64,000 nucleotides of DNA from Pseudomonadota bacterium. Lineage in GTDB: Bacteria; Pseudomonadota; Alphaproteobacteria; GCA-2731375. A model generated the notes under the pieces. That model ran no database searches. It was not told the DNA's origin and worked only from the letters and a program-made list of their open reading frames with translations. The stretch spans positions 38,600 to 102,599 of the forward strand of contig JAQBYC010000003.1 in assembly GCA_027623205.1 (NCBI GenBank). The letters run 5' to 3'. A program made the position numbers and the translations under genes. Below, in pieces: positions 50,031-59,511 of this stretch (the stretch's first letter is position 1; the number at the start of each line of letters is the position of its first letter).

Positions 50031-52390
50031 TGGCATCATTCGCGACGGAACTGGAACAAAGCCTGCATCGGGCGCTGCGTAGCGCCAACGATCGCCGGCA
50101 TGAATTCGCAACCCTGGAACATCTGTTGTTGGCCTTGTGCGATGACAACGATGCCCGCGCTGTATTACGTGCCTGTAATGTGGAGATTGACCAATTGCGC
50201 CTGCAATTGACCTCCTATCTGGACGAAGACCTCGCCAGTTTGACGGTCGAGGAAGAGGAGGAGGCAAAGCCTACGGCCGGCTTCCAACGGGTCATCCAGC
50301 GCGCTGTCTATCACGTGCAATCGTCGGGCCGGGACGAGGTCACGGGCGCGAATGTTCTGGTCGCCGTCTTTGCCGAACGCGAGAGCCACGCAGTATTCTT
50401 CCTGCAGGAACAGGATATGACGCGGTTGGACGCGATCAGTTATATTTCCCATGGGGTGGCGAAGACGCCCGGCCTGAGCACCGAGCGGACCGTGCGCGGA
50501 ACCGAGGAAAAGGACGAGGAAGCAAGCGGCGTCAAATCCGGCGACGAGGCGCTGGCGGCCTATTGCATCGATTTGAATGAAAAAGCGCGCAGCGGCCGTA
50601 TCGATCCGGTCATCGGGCGGGAAGAGGAATTGGAACGGACCATCCAAATCCTCTGCCGGCGGCAAAAGAACAACCCACTGTTGGTCGGCGACCCTGGTGT
50701 TGGCAAGACCGCCATCGCCGAAGGCCTGGCCCGCCGTGTCGTGCTGGGTGAGGTGCCCGAAGTTCTGCGGAATACCACGATCTATTCCCTGGATATGGGT
50801 GCCCTGTTGGCCGGCACCCGCTATCGTGGTGATTTCGAAGAGCGCCTGAAGGCGGTTATTCAGGAATTGGAAAACCACGAGGACGCCATTCTGTTCATCG
50901 ACGAAATCCATACGGTGATCGGCGCCGGCGCGACCTCCGGTGGCGCCATGGACGCTTCCAATATGTTGAAGCCGGCCTTGGCCAGCGGCACCATCCGTTG
51001 CATGGGCTCCACCACCTACAAGGAATACCGCGGCTATATCGAAAAGGACCGCGCGCTGTTGCGCCGCTTCCAGAAGATCGACATCAACGAGCCAAGTGTC
51101 CCGGATGCCATCAAAATCCTGAAAGGTCTGAAACCGTATTTCGAGGATTATCATCACATCCGCTACACCGGTGATGCGATCAAGGCGGCGGTCGAGCTGT
51201 CGGCGAAATATATTAATGACCGCAAGCTGCCAGACAAGGCGATCGACGTGATCGATGAAGTTGGCGCGGCGCAAATGTTGTTGCCGGAAAGCCGGCGCAA
51301 AAAAACCATCTCGGTCAAGGACATCGAGACCGTGGTGGCCAAGATCGCGCGCATCCCGCCGAAGACCGTGTCCAAGGACGACCGGGCCAGCCTGGCCAAT
51401 CTCGATGGCGAACTGAAAGACGTCGTATTCGGCCAGGACCAGGCCATCGAAGCCCTGGCGACCGCCCTGAAGATGTCCCGCGCTGGCCTGCGCGAGCCTG
51501 AAAAACCGATCGGCAGCTATCTGTTTTCCGGCCCCACCGGGGTCGGCAAGACCGAAGTCGCGCGACAGTTGGCGAAGATCATGGGCATGGAGATGGTCCG
51601 CTTCGACATGTCGGAATATATGGAGCGGCACACGATCAGCCGCCTGATTGGCGCCCCGCCCGGCTATGTGGGTTTTGATCAGGGCGGCATGCTGACCGAC
51701 GCCATCGATCAGAACCCCCATGCGGTTCTGCTGTTGGACGAGATTGAAAAGGCCCATCCGGATCTGTTCAATATTCTGCTACAGATCATGGACTACGGCA
51801 AACTGACCGATCACAACGGCAAGCATGTGGATTTTCGCAATGTGGTCCTGATCATGACCACCAATGCCGGTGCCGCGGAGATGTCGAAGATGGCCATTGG
51901 TTTTGGCCGGGATACCCAGATTGGCGCCGATGAAGAGGCCATCAACCGCCTGTTCACGCCTGAGTTCCGCAATCGTCTGGATGCCACGATCAGCTTCTCG
52001 GCATTGCCGCCGGAAGTAATTTCCAAGGTGGTCGATAAATTTGTCGGCGAGCTGAGCGACCAACTGGGCGAGCGCAAGGTATCCATCGACCTAAGCGTAG
52101 CCGCCCGCGACTGGTTGGCGGAAAAAGGCTATGACCAGCTTTATGGCGCCCGTCCCCTGGGCCGGATAATCCAGGACAAAGTGAAGAAACCGCTGGCCGA
52201 TGAACTGCTGTTCGGCAAATTGGCCAAGGGCGGCCAGGTGACGATTGATGTGGCCGATGGCAAATTAAGCTTTGAATTCAAGGCCCTTGAGAAAAAACCA
52301 AAGGCCGGCAAGAAAGCCGATGGTGGTGGCGAAGGTCCGGCCGGCCCGGAAACCCCCCGCGATGACAAGATCCCGGAACTGGTGACCTGA
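50030..52390 (+). CDS. clpA: ATP-dependent Clp protease ATP-binding subunit ClpA
   Basis: ClpA unfolds substrates for ClpP. The 786-residue product starts at GTG 50030 (an in-frame ATG at 50009 inside clpS adds seven residues absent from homologues). It has the Clp-N domain (about 1-145), NBD1 with Walker A G-D-P-G-V-G-K-T and Walker B D-E-I-H. NBD2 carries G-P-T-G-V-G-K-T and L-L-D-E-I-E-K. The Lys/Gly-rich C-terminus (about 755-786) is longer than in Escherichia coli. No ClpX/ClpP genes lie nearby. Confidence 0.97.
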   Translation: MASFATELEQSLHRALRSANDRRHEFATLEHLLLALCDDNDARAVLRACNVEIDQLRLQLTSYLDEDLASLTVEEEEEAKPTAGFQRVIQRAVYHVQSSGRDEVTGANVLVAVFAERESHAVFFLQEQDMTRLDAISYISHGVAKTPGLSTERTVRGTEEKDEEASGVKSGDEALAAYCIDLNEKARSGRIDPVIGREEELERTIQILCRRQKNNPLLVGDPGVGKTAIAEGLARRVVLGEVPEVLRNTTIYSLDMGALLAGTRYRGDFEERLKAVIQELENHEDAILFIDEIHTVIGAGATSGGAMDASNMLKPALASGTIRCMGSTTYKEYRGYIEKDRALLRRFQKIDINEPSVPDAIKILKGLKPYFEDYHHIRYTGDAIKAAVELSAKYINDRKLPDKAIDVIDEVGAAQMLLPESRRKKTISVKDIETVVAKIARIPPKTVSKDDRASLANLDGELKDVVFGQDQAIEALATALKMSRAGLREPEKPIGSYLFSGPTGVGKTEVARQLAKIMGMEMVRFDMSEYMERHTISRLIGAPPGYVGFDQGGMLTDAIDQNPHAVLLLDEIEKAHPDLFNILLQIMDYGKLTDHNGKHVDFRNVVLIMTTNAGAAEMSKMAIGFGRDTQIGADEEAINRLFTPEFRNRLDATISFSALPPEVISKVVDKFVGELSDQLGERKVSIDLSVAARDWLAEKGYDQLYGARPLGRIIQDKVKKPLADELLFGKLAKGGQVTIDVADGKLSFEFKALEKKPKAGKKADGGGEGPAGPETPRDDKIPELVT

Positions 52391-52424
52391 TCCCGCGTTG
52401 CCCCGATGATAGGAGCGTGTCGTC

Positions 52425-52754
52425 ATGGCTGAATTGCCGCAATTTTTGCTAATCGTCAGCGCCGAGATCGACCCGTCGGTCGAAGCAGCCTGGAACCGAT
52501 GGTATGACGAGGAGCATTTGCCCGATGCCCTGGCCTGTCCCGGTGTCTTGCGGGGCAGCCGCTATGTCTCGGCTGGTAACGCCAGCTTGACCAGGGATGG
52601 CGGCAAGTCCCAATCTTCCGCCAAGACCTATATGGCGGTCTATGAATTGCGTGGCCCGGAAGCCCTGGAGACGCCGGAATTCATCGAGATGCGCGGCTGG
52701 TATCAGTTTACCGACAAAATTACCGCCCGAACCCAGGTTTTTCAGCGGCTATAG
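52425..52754 (+). CDS. Small EthD/DUF4286-like protein
   Basis: The 109-residue protein has a ferredoxin-like alpha/beta-barrel pattern with W-N-R-W-Y-D-E-E-H-L-P-D-A-L (about 24-37). That W-Y-x-E-H-L-P core is typical of EthD/DUF4286-type monomeric proteins, many of which act on small aromatic or polyketide substrates. It overlaps the end of the convergent phytanoyl-CoA dioxygenase-like gene by 6 bp. The function is inferred from fold only. Confidence 0.72.
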   Translation: MAELPQFLLIVSAEIDPSVEAAWNRWYDEEHLPDALACPGVLRGSRYVSAGNASLTRDGGKSQSSAKTYMAVYELRGPEALETPEFIEMRGWYQFTDKITARTQVFQRL

Positions 52755-53657
52755 ATCGAGACCATCGTCCGCGCCGGCTGAATTCTGTCCAATGACCGTA
52801 AAGAATGAAGCGGATTTGGGCTGCTGCGGCAGTTCCACTTCCAAGGGCACCATGCGGGCCGTCCGGCTCGCCTGTCCGCGCACGATGGTGCCCTCCAGTG
52901 ATGACGGCATGGGATTGCGGGCCACCGGCACCGCGTCGGCGGCGCTATAGACACAAAGGTAGATGGCGCGGCGGCGGCTGGTGGACAGGTTGGCTTCGCT
53001 GCCGTGCTGCAGGCGGGTATGCATCAGACAGACGGCACCGGCTTTCCCTTCGATGGGAATCTGGCGGGCCAGATAGTCCGTCTCCAAAGCCGGTGCGACC
53101 ATGCCCGTGAAGACGCCGTCCTGGAACAGGCTGTCGATCGTACCCCGGTGGGTACCCGGCACCACCATCAGGCAGCCATTGCCCATATCCACATCGTCCA
53201 GCAACAACAACGCCGTTATGACATCGTCATTGGTATGCGGGGTGTAGCAAAAATCCTGGTGATAGCGCACCACGGTCTGGCTGCCCGGCAGTTTCGAGTT
53301 GATCTTGCAATGGTGATATTTCACGTTCGGTCCGATCAGATCGGCGACCATGTCGACCATGGGCGCATCGGTCATGACGGCATGGAAATCAGCGGCAATT
53401 TCGGCCGGGTTGTTGATCCGCCGCAAGGCCGGTTGCGCGGCGGAATGCTCCTCGCCCATGTCAAAGCGTGGCCGGCCATCAACCGTGGGGGGGCCATAGG
53501 GTTCACTATGGGCGCGGCTTTCCTCTCCCCAGTCATCCATTTGCCGGCGCAACCGGGCCAGAGTTTGGGCGTTGACCGCGCCATCCACCACCAGGTAGCC
53601 GTCCCGCCAGAATTCCGCCTGTTGCGTCGGGGAAAGGATTTTTCCTGGCATGGTCAT
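52749..53657 (-). CDS. Phytanoyl-CoA dioxygenase (PhyH) family protein
   Basis: PhyH-family enzymes are Fe(II)/2-oxoglutarate hydroxylases. The 302-residue product starts at ATG 53657 with GGAAGGG about 8 nt upstream; the frame extends to 54251 but the extra 198 residues lack homology and overlap an SDR gene. Visible motifs are F-W-R-D-G-Y-L-V-V-D-G-A near the N-terminus, V-R-Y-H-Q-D-F-C-Y giving the His-x-Asp ligands, and the distal H-G-S-E-A-N region with the third His. Substrate unknown. Confidence 0.9.
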   Translation of the reverse strand: MTMPGKILSPTQQAEFWRDGYLVVDGAVNAQTLARLRRQMDDWGEESRAHSEPYGPPTVDGRPRFDMGEEHSAAQPALRRINNPAEIAADFHAVMTDAPMVDMVADLIGPNVKYHHCKINSKLPGSQTVVRYHQDFCYTPHTNDDVITALLLLDDVDMGNGCLMVVPGTHRGTIDSLFQDGVFTGMVAPALETDYLARQIPIEGKAGAVCLMHTRLQHGSEANLSTSRRRAIYLCVYSAADAVPVARNPMPSSLEGTIVRGQASRTARMVPLEVELPQQPKSASFFTVIGQNSAGADDGLDL

Positions 53658-53805
53658 TGCGTCACCCTTCCAAATCTTGGTTCGTTCTTTTAACCATGAA
53701 GTCATGCCTTCGTCCAGGTTCCATCGCCCCGCCGGGCAAACTTCCCCTACGCAAGCGCAAGGTTCTGTGCCAGCATGACGGCATTGTTTACAGCACAGGT
53801 TCGTC

Positions 53806-54600
53806 ATGCGTCTGAAGGACAAGGTCGCCATCGTCACCGGTGCGGGACAGACCGAAAGCGGCGGCATGGGCAACGGCCGGGCCACCGCCATCACCTTTGC
53901 CCGTGAGGGCGCGACGCTCATGTTGGCCAATCGTTCCCGCCCGTCCCTGGACGAGACCGTGCGGCAAATCCGGGCGGAAGGCTTTCCGGTCGAAAGCATG
54001 CTGGCGGACATCACGAAGGAAGAGGATTGCCGCAGGCTGATGGCCGCTACGGAAGCGGCGTTTGGCTGCATCGATATCCTGCACAACAACGTCGGCGCCG
54101 GCACGGTTGACGGTGACACGGCAGAACTGGACCTGGCGGCCTGGCGGCACTGCCTGGATCTCAATTTAAGCGGCGCCATGTTGTTGTCCAAGCATGTACT
54201 GCCCAGCATGCGGGCCCGGAAATCCGGCTGCATCACCCATACCAGTTCCATCGCATCGGTCGCCTCTTTGCCCCTGATTGCCTACAAGGTGTCGAAAGCC
54301 GCCTTGAACGAATTTTGCCGCTGGCTGGCCTTTGAGAACGGGCCCTACAATATTCGTTGCAACGTGCTGCTGCTGGGTCTTTTGGATACGCCGACAGCGA
54401 TCGAGATGTACCATGGAACCAGCGGCGACCCGCGCGACAAGATCAGACGGGAGCGCGCGGCGCGGCCACCCCTGCGCCGCATGGGAAACGCCTGGGACGC
54501 GGCCAATGGGGCACTTTTTTTGGCCTCCGATGCCGCCTGCTATATTACCGGTGCCGTCATTCCCGTGGACGGCGGCCTAGGCACAAAGGTTGGGGTATGA
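53806..54600 (+). CDS. SDR family oxidoreductase
   Basis: The 264-residue short-chain dehydrogenase has an N-terminal NAD(P) motif that is unusually long: V-T-G-A-G-Q-T-E-S-G-G-M-G-N-G-R-A, where the Gly-rich turn carries a 6-residue insertion. N-N-V-G-A-G, the catalytic Ser (T-S-S-I-A-S), and Y-K-V-S-K-A (Tyr-x3-Lys) are present, as is a C-terminal P-V-D-G-G-L-G. It may be a 3-oxoacyl reductase or a catabolic alcohol dehydrogenase. Its stop overlaps slyX (ATGA). Confidence 0.9.
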   Translation: MRLKDKVAIVTGAGQTESGGMGNGRATAITFAREGATLMLANRSRPSLDETVRQIRAEGFPVESMLADITKEEDCRRLMAATEAAFGCIDILHNNVGAGTVDGDTAELDLAAWRHCLDLNLSGAMLLSKHVLPSMRARKSGCITHTSSIASVASLPLIAYKVSKAALNEFCRWLAFENGPYNIRCNVLLLGLLDTPTAIEMYHGTSGDPRDKIRRERAARPPLRRMGNAWDAANGALFLASDAACYITGAVIPVDGGLGTKVGV

Positions 54601-54818
54601 GCGAAATCGAGGATCTGGAACAACGTCTGGTGACCCTGGAAAGCCATATCGCCCATCAGGACGGCACCATCGAGGATTTACATGCCATGGTGAACGCCCA
54701 ATGGACCGGGATCGAGGCCCTGCGGCGGGAACTCGACCAATTGCGCGGGCGTCTGCTGCGTCTGGAGGGCGAAATGGAAACCGACCACCCCGATGATCGA
54801 CCGCCGCCGCATTATTAG
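54597..54818 (+). CDS. slyX: SlyX family protein
   Basis: The 73-residue coiled-coil protein, starting at the ATG that overlaps the SDR stop, matches SlyX: heptad-like L-E-Q-R-L-V-T-L-E-S-H-I-A-H-Q-D, then L-R-R-E-L-D-Q-L-R-G-R-L, and the hallmark C-terminus P-P-P-H-Y. SlyX function is not established. The coupling to an SDR gene is unusual to me, though slyX moves between contexts. Confidence 0.9.
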   Translation: MSEIEDLEQRLVTLESHIAHQDGTIEDLHAMVNAQWTGIEALRRELDQLRGRLLRLEGEMETDHPDDRPPPHY

Positions 54819-54907
54819 ACCTCGTTCGAGATTGACCGGGCCACTCGAAGTGAGCCTAGCAGAATGGCGAAAAAAAAATCAATAAACTCATCTTCAACCA
54901 TCGCATA

Positions 54908-55675
54908 TTGATCTTGCTTGGCTCGTTCGCGCTTGCGGTGATCGGCGCGATGCTCGTTGCGCCGATCCCCCAGGATCTGGGCTATCATGCTTTTGCCGAT
55001 ACGCGTTCGGGCCTGGGCATACCGAATTTTGGCGACACTGTCTCGAACCTGGGCTTTGCCGTGGTAGGCATTTGGGGACTTTGGCTGGTACTTGGCCGGG
55101 TTGGGAAGGATATTTTCAGCGATCGCGCCGACGCCTGGCCCTATATCGTCTTTTTTATCGGCATCGCTTTCGTCAGCCTCGGGTCGGCCTACTACCATCT
55201 CGCCCCCGATAACGACCGGCTATTTTGGGACCGGCTGCCGATGACGATCGGCTTCATGGCGATCTTCAGCGCGCTCGTTGCGGACCGGATTCATCAACCC
55301 ATTGCGACACGTCTACTGCTGCCATTGCTGGTATTGGCGGGCTTGCTCTGTTTGCTCTATTGGAATTGGACCGAAGCGCGGGGCCATGGCGATCTCAGAT
55401 TTTACGGACTTGTACAGCTCTATCCGATGGTCGCACTGCCGCTCATCCTCTGGCTGTTTCCAAGGGCCCACTACACGGCCGGCAACTATCTGTTCTGGGT
55501 GATCTTTTGGTACGCGCTCGCCAAGGTTCTGGAGGTTTTCGATCGTGAAATCTTCTCCCTTCTCGGCCATGCGGTAAGCGGGCACAGCCTTAAGCATTTA
55601 GCGGCGGCTGTTGCGACATTCGTCGTGGTTCGCATGATTGCCGTCAGACATGGTGCGCCGATGACGACGAAATAG
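54908..55675 (+). CDS. CREST/ceramidase-like membrane protein with frameshifted start
   Basis: The 255-residue frame (TTG 54908) has about seven membrane helices and the CREST-superfamily motifs L-G-S-A-Y-Y-H (about 91-97), D-R-L-P-M-T (about 108-113) and the C-terminal G-H-S-L-K-H. Upstream in the neighbouring frame, ATG 54864 and a run of nine A bases lead to N-K-L-I-F-N-H-R-I-L-I-L-L-G if one A is added. The natural N-terminus is therefore probably M-A-K-K-K-(K)-I-N-K and the gene is frameshifted by a homopolymer indel, or uses slippage or an internal TTG. Confidence 0.75.
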   Translation: MILLGSFALAVIGAMLVAPIPQDLGYHAFADTRSGLGIPNFGDTVSNLGFAVVGIWGLWLVLGRVGKDIFSDRADAWPYIVFFIGIAFVSLGSAYYHLAPDNDRLFWDRLPMTIGFMAIFSALVADRIHQPIATRLLLPLLVLAGLLCLLYWNWTEARGHGDLRFYGLVQLYPMVALPLILWLFPRAHYTAGNYLFWVIFWYALAKVLEVFDREIFSLLGHAVSGHSLKHLAAAVATFVVVRMIAVRHGAPMTTK

Positions 55676-55745
55676 CACAACGTGACCTGGTGACATCAAC
55701 GGCGCGGGTGGTCCAGTAATTCGATTAATATCGAACAGGGTTTAA

Positions 55746-56096
55746 TCAATCGATGGGTACAAAGATGCAGTGGCGGATTTGGCTGTCGATGGCTTTCGAG
55801 AGGTGGCCCTTGCCGGAGACGTCTTCGACCAGGATGACCTCGCCGGCGGCGATGATGCGGCTTTCACCATCGGAGGCGGTAATCTGCACGCCGGCGTCCA
55901 GGTTGATGATGTATTGGCGGCGCGGGGCGGAATGCCAGTCGAGTTCGTAGGTCGGCTGCACCTTGCGAAAGATGATGCCCGTCGCGGGCAGCCGTTCCGA
56001 AAACTGGCCGCCCGGGCCTTCTTCAACCCATTCAACCTGAATGTCGCGAAAGTGCGATTGGCCATCGTCGTCTTCGTACAGGTTATGGATGCGCAT
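55746..56096 (-). CDS. Cupin-domain protein
   Basis: The 116-residue product is a single-domain cupin: D-W-H-S-A-P-R-R-Q-Y-I-I-N-L (about 53-66) for motif 1 and G-E-V-I-L-V-E-D-V-S-G-K-G-H (about 84-97) for motif 2. No signal peptide. Such small cupins are often metal-dependent isomerases or sensors. It lies alone between the ceramidase-like gene and an MFS transporter; no role can be named. Confidence 0.83.
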   Translation of the reverse strand: MRIHNLYEDDDGQSHFRDIQVEWVEEGPGGQFSERLPATGIIFRKVQPTYELDWHSAPRRQYIINLDAGVQITASDGESRIIAAGEVILVEDVSGKGHLSKAIDSQIRHCIFVPID

Positions 56097-56293
56097 GTGT
56101 CTAAGGTCTCCCCGTCAATTCCAAGATTTACCAGGATGCGCACAAGTCGCGGCGCTGGCAAGACCGGACAGATCAGATGTTACCGACGGGAGGCAACGCA
56201 TACCGTTGTTGGTTGGGGGCGGCTTGCGTTATACTGGAACAATCGGAGCCGCCGTTGCCCTGGCTCCGAATTTTTTTGCCTTGGCGAATCCTG

Positions 56294-57565
56294 ATGAACG
56301 TGCCCAAAAAAGTAACCATTGAATCCGGATACGGTTGGTGGGTGGCCATTGCCTCGACCCTGATGATCACGGTCTCGTTCGGATCCACCTACCTTGTCGT
56401 GGTGGGTCTGAAACCCATCGCGACCGAATTCGGCTGGCCCCGGCAGATCCCCTCGGCCGGCTATTCCGCCGCCCTGCTTGGCGCCGGGGTGGGCGGCATT
56501 CTCATGGGCCTATGGTCTGATCGCCGGGGCATGTCCGGACCGGCCCTGACCGGGGCCGTCTTTGTCGGCCTGGGCCTGCTGGCGATTTCACGAAGCAACT
56601 CTGCCGTTACCTTTTTGGGCGCCCATCTGTTGATCCTGGGATTGCTGGGCAACGGCGCCATGTTTTCACCCCTGTTGACCAACGTCACCCACTGGTTCGA
56701 CCGCCGCATGGGCATCGCGGTGGCCGTGGTCTCCGGTGGGCAAAGTCTGGCAGGCGCCATTTGGCCACCGATTTTCCGCTACGCGATTGAGCAATATGGC
56801 TGGCGGGACACTATGTTCGCCTATGGCCTGTTCTGTTTTGCCGTACTGATCCCGCTGTCCCTGGTCATGCGCCGGCCCAGTCCCCGGATGGTCAGAGGCG
56901 GCGCGGCGGCGGACAAGGCGGCGCGGGCCGCCCAGGTGGGGCAAAGACAGCCGCTGGTGCTGGGTTTGCCGCCCAATACGGCCTTTGCCCTGCTGTGCAT
57001 GGCGATCATCGGCTGCTGTGTGGCCATGTCCATGCCCATGGTTCACATTGTCGCCTATTGCAGCGATCTTGGTTTTTCCGCCGCCCGCGGCGCCGAAATG
57101 CTGTCGATCCTGTTGTTCAGCGCCTTTCTCTCGCGCCTCGCCTATGGCTGGCTGTCGGACCGTATCGGTGGCTTGAAGACCTTGTTGCTGGGTTCGTCCC
57201 TGCAACTGCTGGGCCTCGCCTGTTTCATGTATGTGGATTCCCTGGAAGGGCTGTATCTGGTCTCGATCTTCTATGGCCTTGGCTATGGCGGCATCGTGCC
57301 CATGTACGCCATTATCATCCGGCAACTGTTTCCCGATTCCCAGGCCGGCTGGCGCATTGGCGTGATCTTTCTGTTCGGTACCGGCGGCATGGCCCTGGGC
57401 GGCTATCTGGGCGGCTTGATCTTCGATCAGACGGCGACCTACCGGCTGGCCTTTCTGACCGGTGTCGTCTTCAATCTGGCAAACCTGGTTCTGGTCGGCT
57501 TCATGGTCCGGCGCCATGGTCGGCGCGGCGGCCGCCACGGCCGGATGATTCCGGCGGCGGCATAA
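56294..57565 (+). CDS. MFS transporter (monocarboxylate-type)
   Basis: The 423-residue permease starts at ATG 56294; an upstream in-frame start at 56177 gives an extra 39 residues with no transmembrane logic. About twelve helices are visible, with the inter-helix motif G-L-W-S-D-R-R-G-M-S-G near 75-85 and the second-half W-L-S-D-R-I-G-G-L near 284-292. It resembles oxalate/formate- or monocarboxylate-type antiporters. Substrate unknown. Confidence 0.88.
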   Translation: MNVPKKVTIESGYGWWVAIASTLMITVSFGSTYLVVVGLKPIATEFGWPRQIPSAGYSAALLGAGVGGILMGLWSDRRGMSGPALTGAVFVGLGLLAISRSNSAVTFLGAHLLILGLLGNGAMFSPLLTNVTHWFDRRMGIAVAVVSGGQSLAGAIWPPIFRYAIEQYGWRDTMFAYGLFCFAVLIPLSLVMRRPSPRMVRGGAAADKAARAAQVGQRQPLVLGLPPNTAFALLCMAIIGCCVAMSMPMVHIVAYCSDLGFSAARGAEMLSILLFSAFLSRLAYGWLSDRIGGLKTLLLGSSLQLLGLACFMYVDSLEGLYLVSIFYGLGYGGIVPMYAIIIRQLFPDSQAGWRIGVIFLFGTGGMALGGYLGGLIFDQTATYRLAFLTGVVFNLANLVLVGFMVRRHGRRGGRHGRMIPAAA

Positions 57566-58141
57566 AAGACGGTGATGGAAACCGGCTAGGTCCGCTGCGC
57601 TAGCTTCCAGCAGTATTTTTCAAGCAGGACACAGAGCGCGGCAGCATTGATCAGGGTCATCACCGCGCCATGGGGACTCCGGAAGGGAATGGAGGAAACA
57701 GGCTGGTCCATTGGACCCAGTAGGCAGCGAGCATGATGCTGGTGCTTGATAGCATCGCAATTTTCCTTCGGTAGCCCCGCTGCCTGCCCCAAGGATCGGC
57801 CGCTGGCTTTGCGTCCCGCCGTCGCCGGCGGTTTGCCCTTTCGTGGACGTGTGTTCACGCACCACACCTGGTGTGCAGCTTGCCCGGTCGCCGCTACCGA
57901 ATCATTATTGACGCAAACCCGTCGATCGGCCGGCATAATTTTTACTTCGTTGGAGACGCGAGCGCAGCTCAAGCAGCTGGTTCAATTGCTCTGGTCTGAA
58001 AATTCTGAGCACATTTGGATCAAATCTGCTCTAGGCTCGCAGCCGGAGCATTTCTTGTTTGATGGGAAACACGCGGTTCCCCGCACCCCGGCCCAACCTT
58101 GAAATGTACCGAGACACTGATTTTTGAAGGAAATTTCCATT
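57566..58141. other. Gene-poor gap with repeat G and possible decayed coding sequence
   Basis: This 576-bp region has short open frames on both strands with no recognisable family and abnormal amino-acid composition. Repeat copy G occupies 57937-58034. The minus-strand stretch 57590-57970 could be a decayed gene or transposase remnant, but I see no transposase motif or terminal inverted repeats. Confidence 0.4.
57937..58034 (+). repeat. Dispersed repeat, copy G
   Basis: Degenerate left hairpin; well-kept GGTTCAATTGCTCTGGTCTG and a right stem GAGC-acATTTG-gat-CAAATct-GCTC (58007-58031). Right stem is the ATTTGGATCAAAT subtype shared with copy H. Confidence 0.78.
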
Positions 58142-58612
58142 ATGGACGATCTACCCATCCTGCAGGTCCGCCGTATCGAAGCCAATATCATCAAGCCGAT
58201 TTACCAGGAAATGGTTGCGGAACTGGGCGAGGAAAGAGCCCGGGAAATATTGAGCAAGGCCGTCAATACCGATGCGGTGCGCCAGGGCGCGGAATTGGCC
58301 GCCAGCACGGATCAGCCAAATAATCTGGAAACCTTCGCCACGCTGACGAGCCGATGGTCGAAGGGGGATGCCCTGAAGAAGGAACCGCTTCATTCTAGCC
58401 CGGAAAGGCTTGAATTCAACGTTGTCCGCTGCCGCTATGCGGAAATGTACGCGGAGATGGGCCTCTCGCATATTGGCACCATCCTGTCGTGCGGCCGGGA
58501 CGGCTCCCTGTGCGAGGGTTATAATCCGCAGGTTACCCTGACCCGGACGCAGACCATCATGGGTGGCGCCTCGCATTGTGATTTTCGTTTCAAGATGACC
58601 CCGGATGGTTAG
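58142..58612 (+). CDS. L-2-amino-thiazoline-4-carboxylate hydrolase family protein
   Basis: This family is named for the enzyme that opens the ring of L-2-amino-thiazoline-4-carboxylate in a cysteine-forming route. The 156-residue product starts at ATG 58142 (AAGGA about 9 nt upstream). It has R-C-R-Y-A-E-M-Y-A-E-M-G-L (about 95-107), I-L-S-C-G-R-D-G-S-L-C-E-G-Y-N-P and H-C-D-F-R-F at the end; the paired Cys/His residues recur in the family. The actual substrate is unknown. An SDR gene follows 3 bp after the stop. Confidence 0.85.
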   Translation: MDDLPILQVRRIEANIIKPIYQEMVAELGEERAREILSKAVNTDAVRQGAELAASTDQPNNLETFATLTSRWSKGDALKKEPLHSSPERLEFNVVRCRYAEMYAEMGLSHIGTILSCGRDGSLCEGYNPQVTLTRTQTIMGGASHCDFRFKMTPDG

Positions 58613-58615
58613 CCT

Positions 58616-59350
58616 ATGAGACTCGCCGGGCGGCGCATACTGATCACGGGCGCGGCATCGGGCATCGGGCGGGCCAGCGCTGAACTGTTCGCCAGGGAGG
58701 GTGCGGCTCTGGCCCTGCTGGACCGTAACGACCATGGGTTGTCTGATTTTGATGCCGTCCCCTGTCACGCGGATGTCACGGACGTCGCGGCGGTTGGCGC
58801 GGCGGTCGCGGCGGCGATGAGCGGCCTGGGCGGTCTGGACGGCTTGGTCAACTGCGCCGGCAAGGATCAACTGGGGCGGTTGACCGAGATCGCGCCCGAA
58901 GCCTGGGGCGAGATCATCGCTGTCAACCTGACCGGCGCCGCCAATGTCTGCCGCGCCGCGGTCCCCGGTCTGCGGGCGGCGGGGGGCGGCACGATCGTCA
59001 ATGTCGCGTCCGGCGCGGGCCTGTTTCCCCTGCCAAACCGCACGGCCTACTGCGCCGCCAAGGCCGGCCTGGTGATGTTTTCGAAGTCACTGGCCATGGA
59101 AGTCGCCGACGGCGGCATCCGCGTCAATGCGGTCTGCCCCGGCGCGATCGATACGCCCATGCTGGCCGGCTCTTACCAGAACGCCCCCGACCCGGTTGCG
59201 GAAAAGACCATGATCCAACAGCGCTATCTTTTGGGCCGGTTTGGCACACCCGGCGAAATTGCCGCGGCCATTCTATTTCTTAGCAGCACCGATGCCTCCT
59301 ACATCACGGGCACGGCGATGGCTGTGGACGGCGGCCGCACCTTTTATTGA
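58616..59350 (+). CDS. SDR family oxidoreductase
   Basis: The 244-residue classical short-chain dehydrogenase has T-G-A-A-S-G-I-G-R-A near the N-terminus, N-C-A-G-K-D, the catalytic Y-C-A-A-K (Tyr-x3-Lys) and a C-terminal A-V-D-G-G-R-T. The frame begins 3 bp after the ATC-hydrolase-like gene, so the two are operonic. Substrate not predictable; with the neighbouring CoA-transferase and hydroxyacid dehydrogenase it suggests oxidation of a hydroxylated acid. Confidence 0.92.
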   Translation: MRLAGRRILITGAASGIGRASAELFAREGAALALLDRNDHGLSDFDAVPCHADVTDVAAVGAAVAAAMSGLGGLDGLVNCAGKDQLGRLTEIAPEAWGEIIAVNLTGAANVCRAAVPGLRAAGGGTIVNVASGAGLFPLPNRTAYCAAKAGLVMFSKSLAMEVADGGIRVNAVCPGAIDTPMLAGSYQNAPDPVAEKTMIQQRYLLGRFGTPGEIAAAILFLSSTDASYITGTAMAVDGGRTFY

Positions 59351-59511
59351 GCGGGCCCATTTTTGATATTGCTCTGGCTCGGCAAAGCGAACGGGGTGGC
59401 ATTTCCAGTAGCTACCCTTTGGTGCTATCTGTTGGCCCCGGATCAGGGCATTGGCGCATGGACAGGGATAGATGAATGGGCGGGGCGGCGGAGCATAAGA
59501 AGGACGATGCC

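Noticed and set aside
50165..51757. 530-codon minus-strand frame across clpA
   Set aside because: Antisense shadow of a conserved AAA+ gene; no recognisable domain.
53658..54251. N-terminal extension of the PhyH-like gene
   Set aside because: It overlaps a well-supported SDR gene on the other strand and adds 198 residues without homology; ATG 53657 has a good ribosome site.
57586..57972. Minus-strand frame as a transposase or real gene
   Set aside because: No transposase catalytic motif, no flanking inverted or direct repeats, odd composition; repeat G overlaps its upstream end. Left as a possible remnant only.
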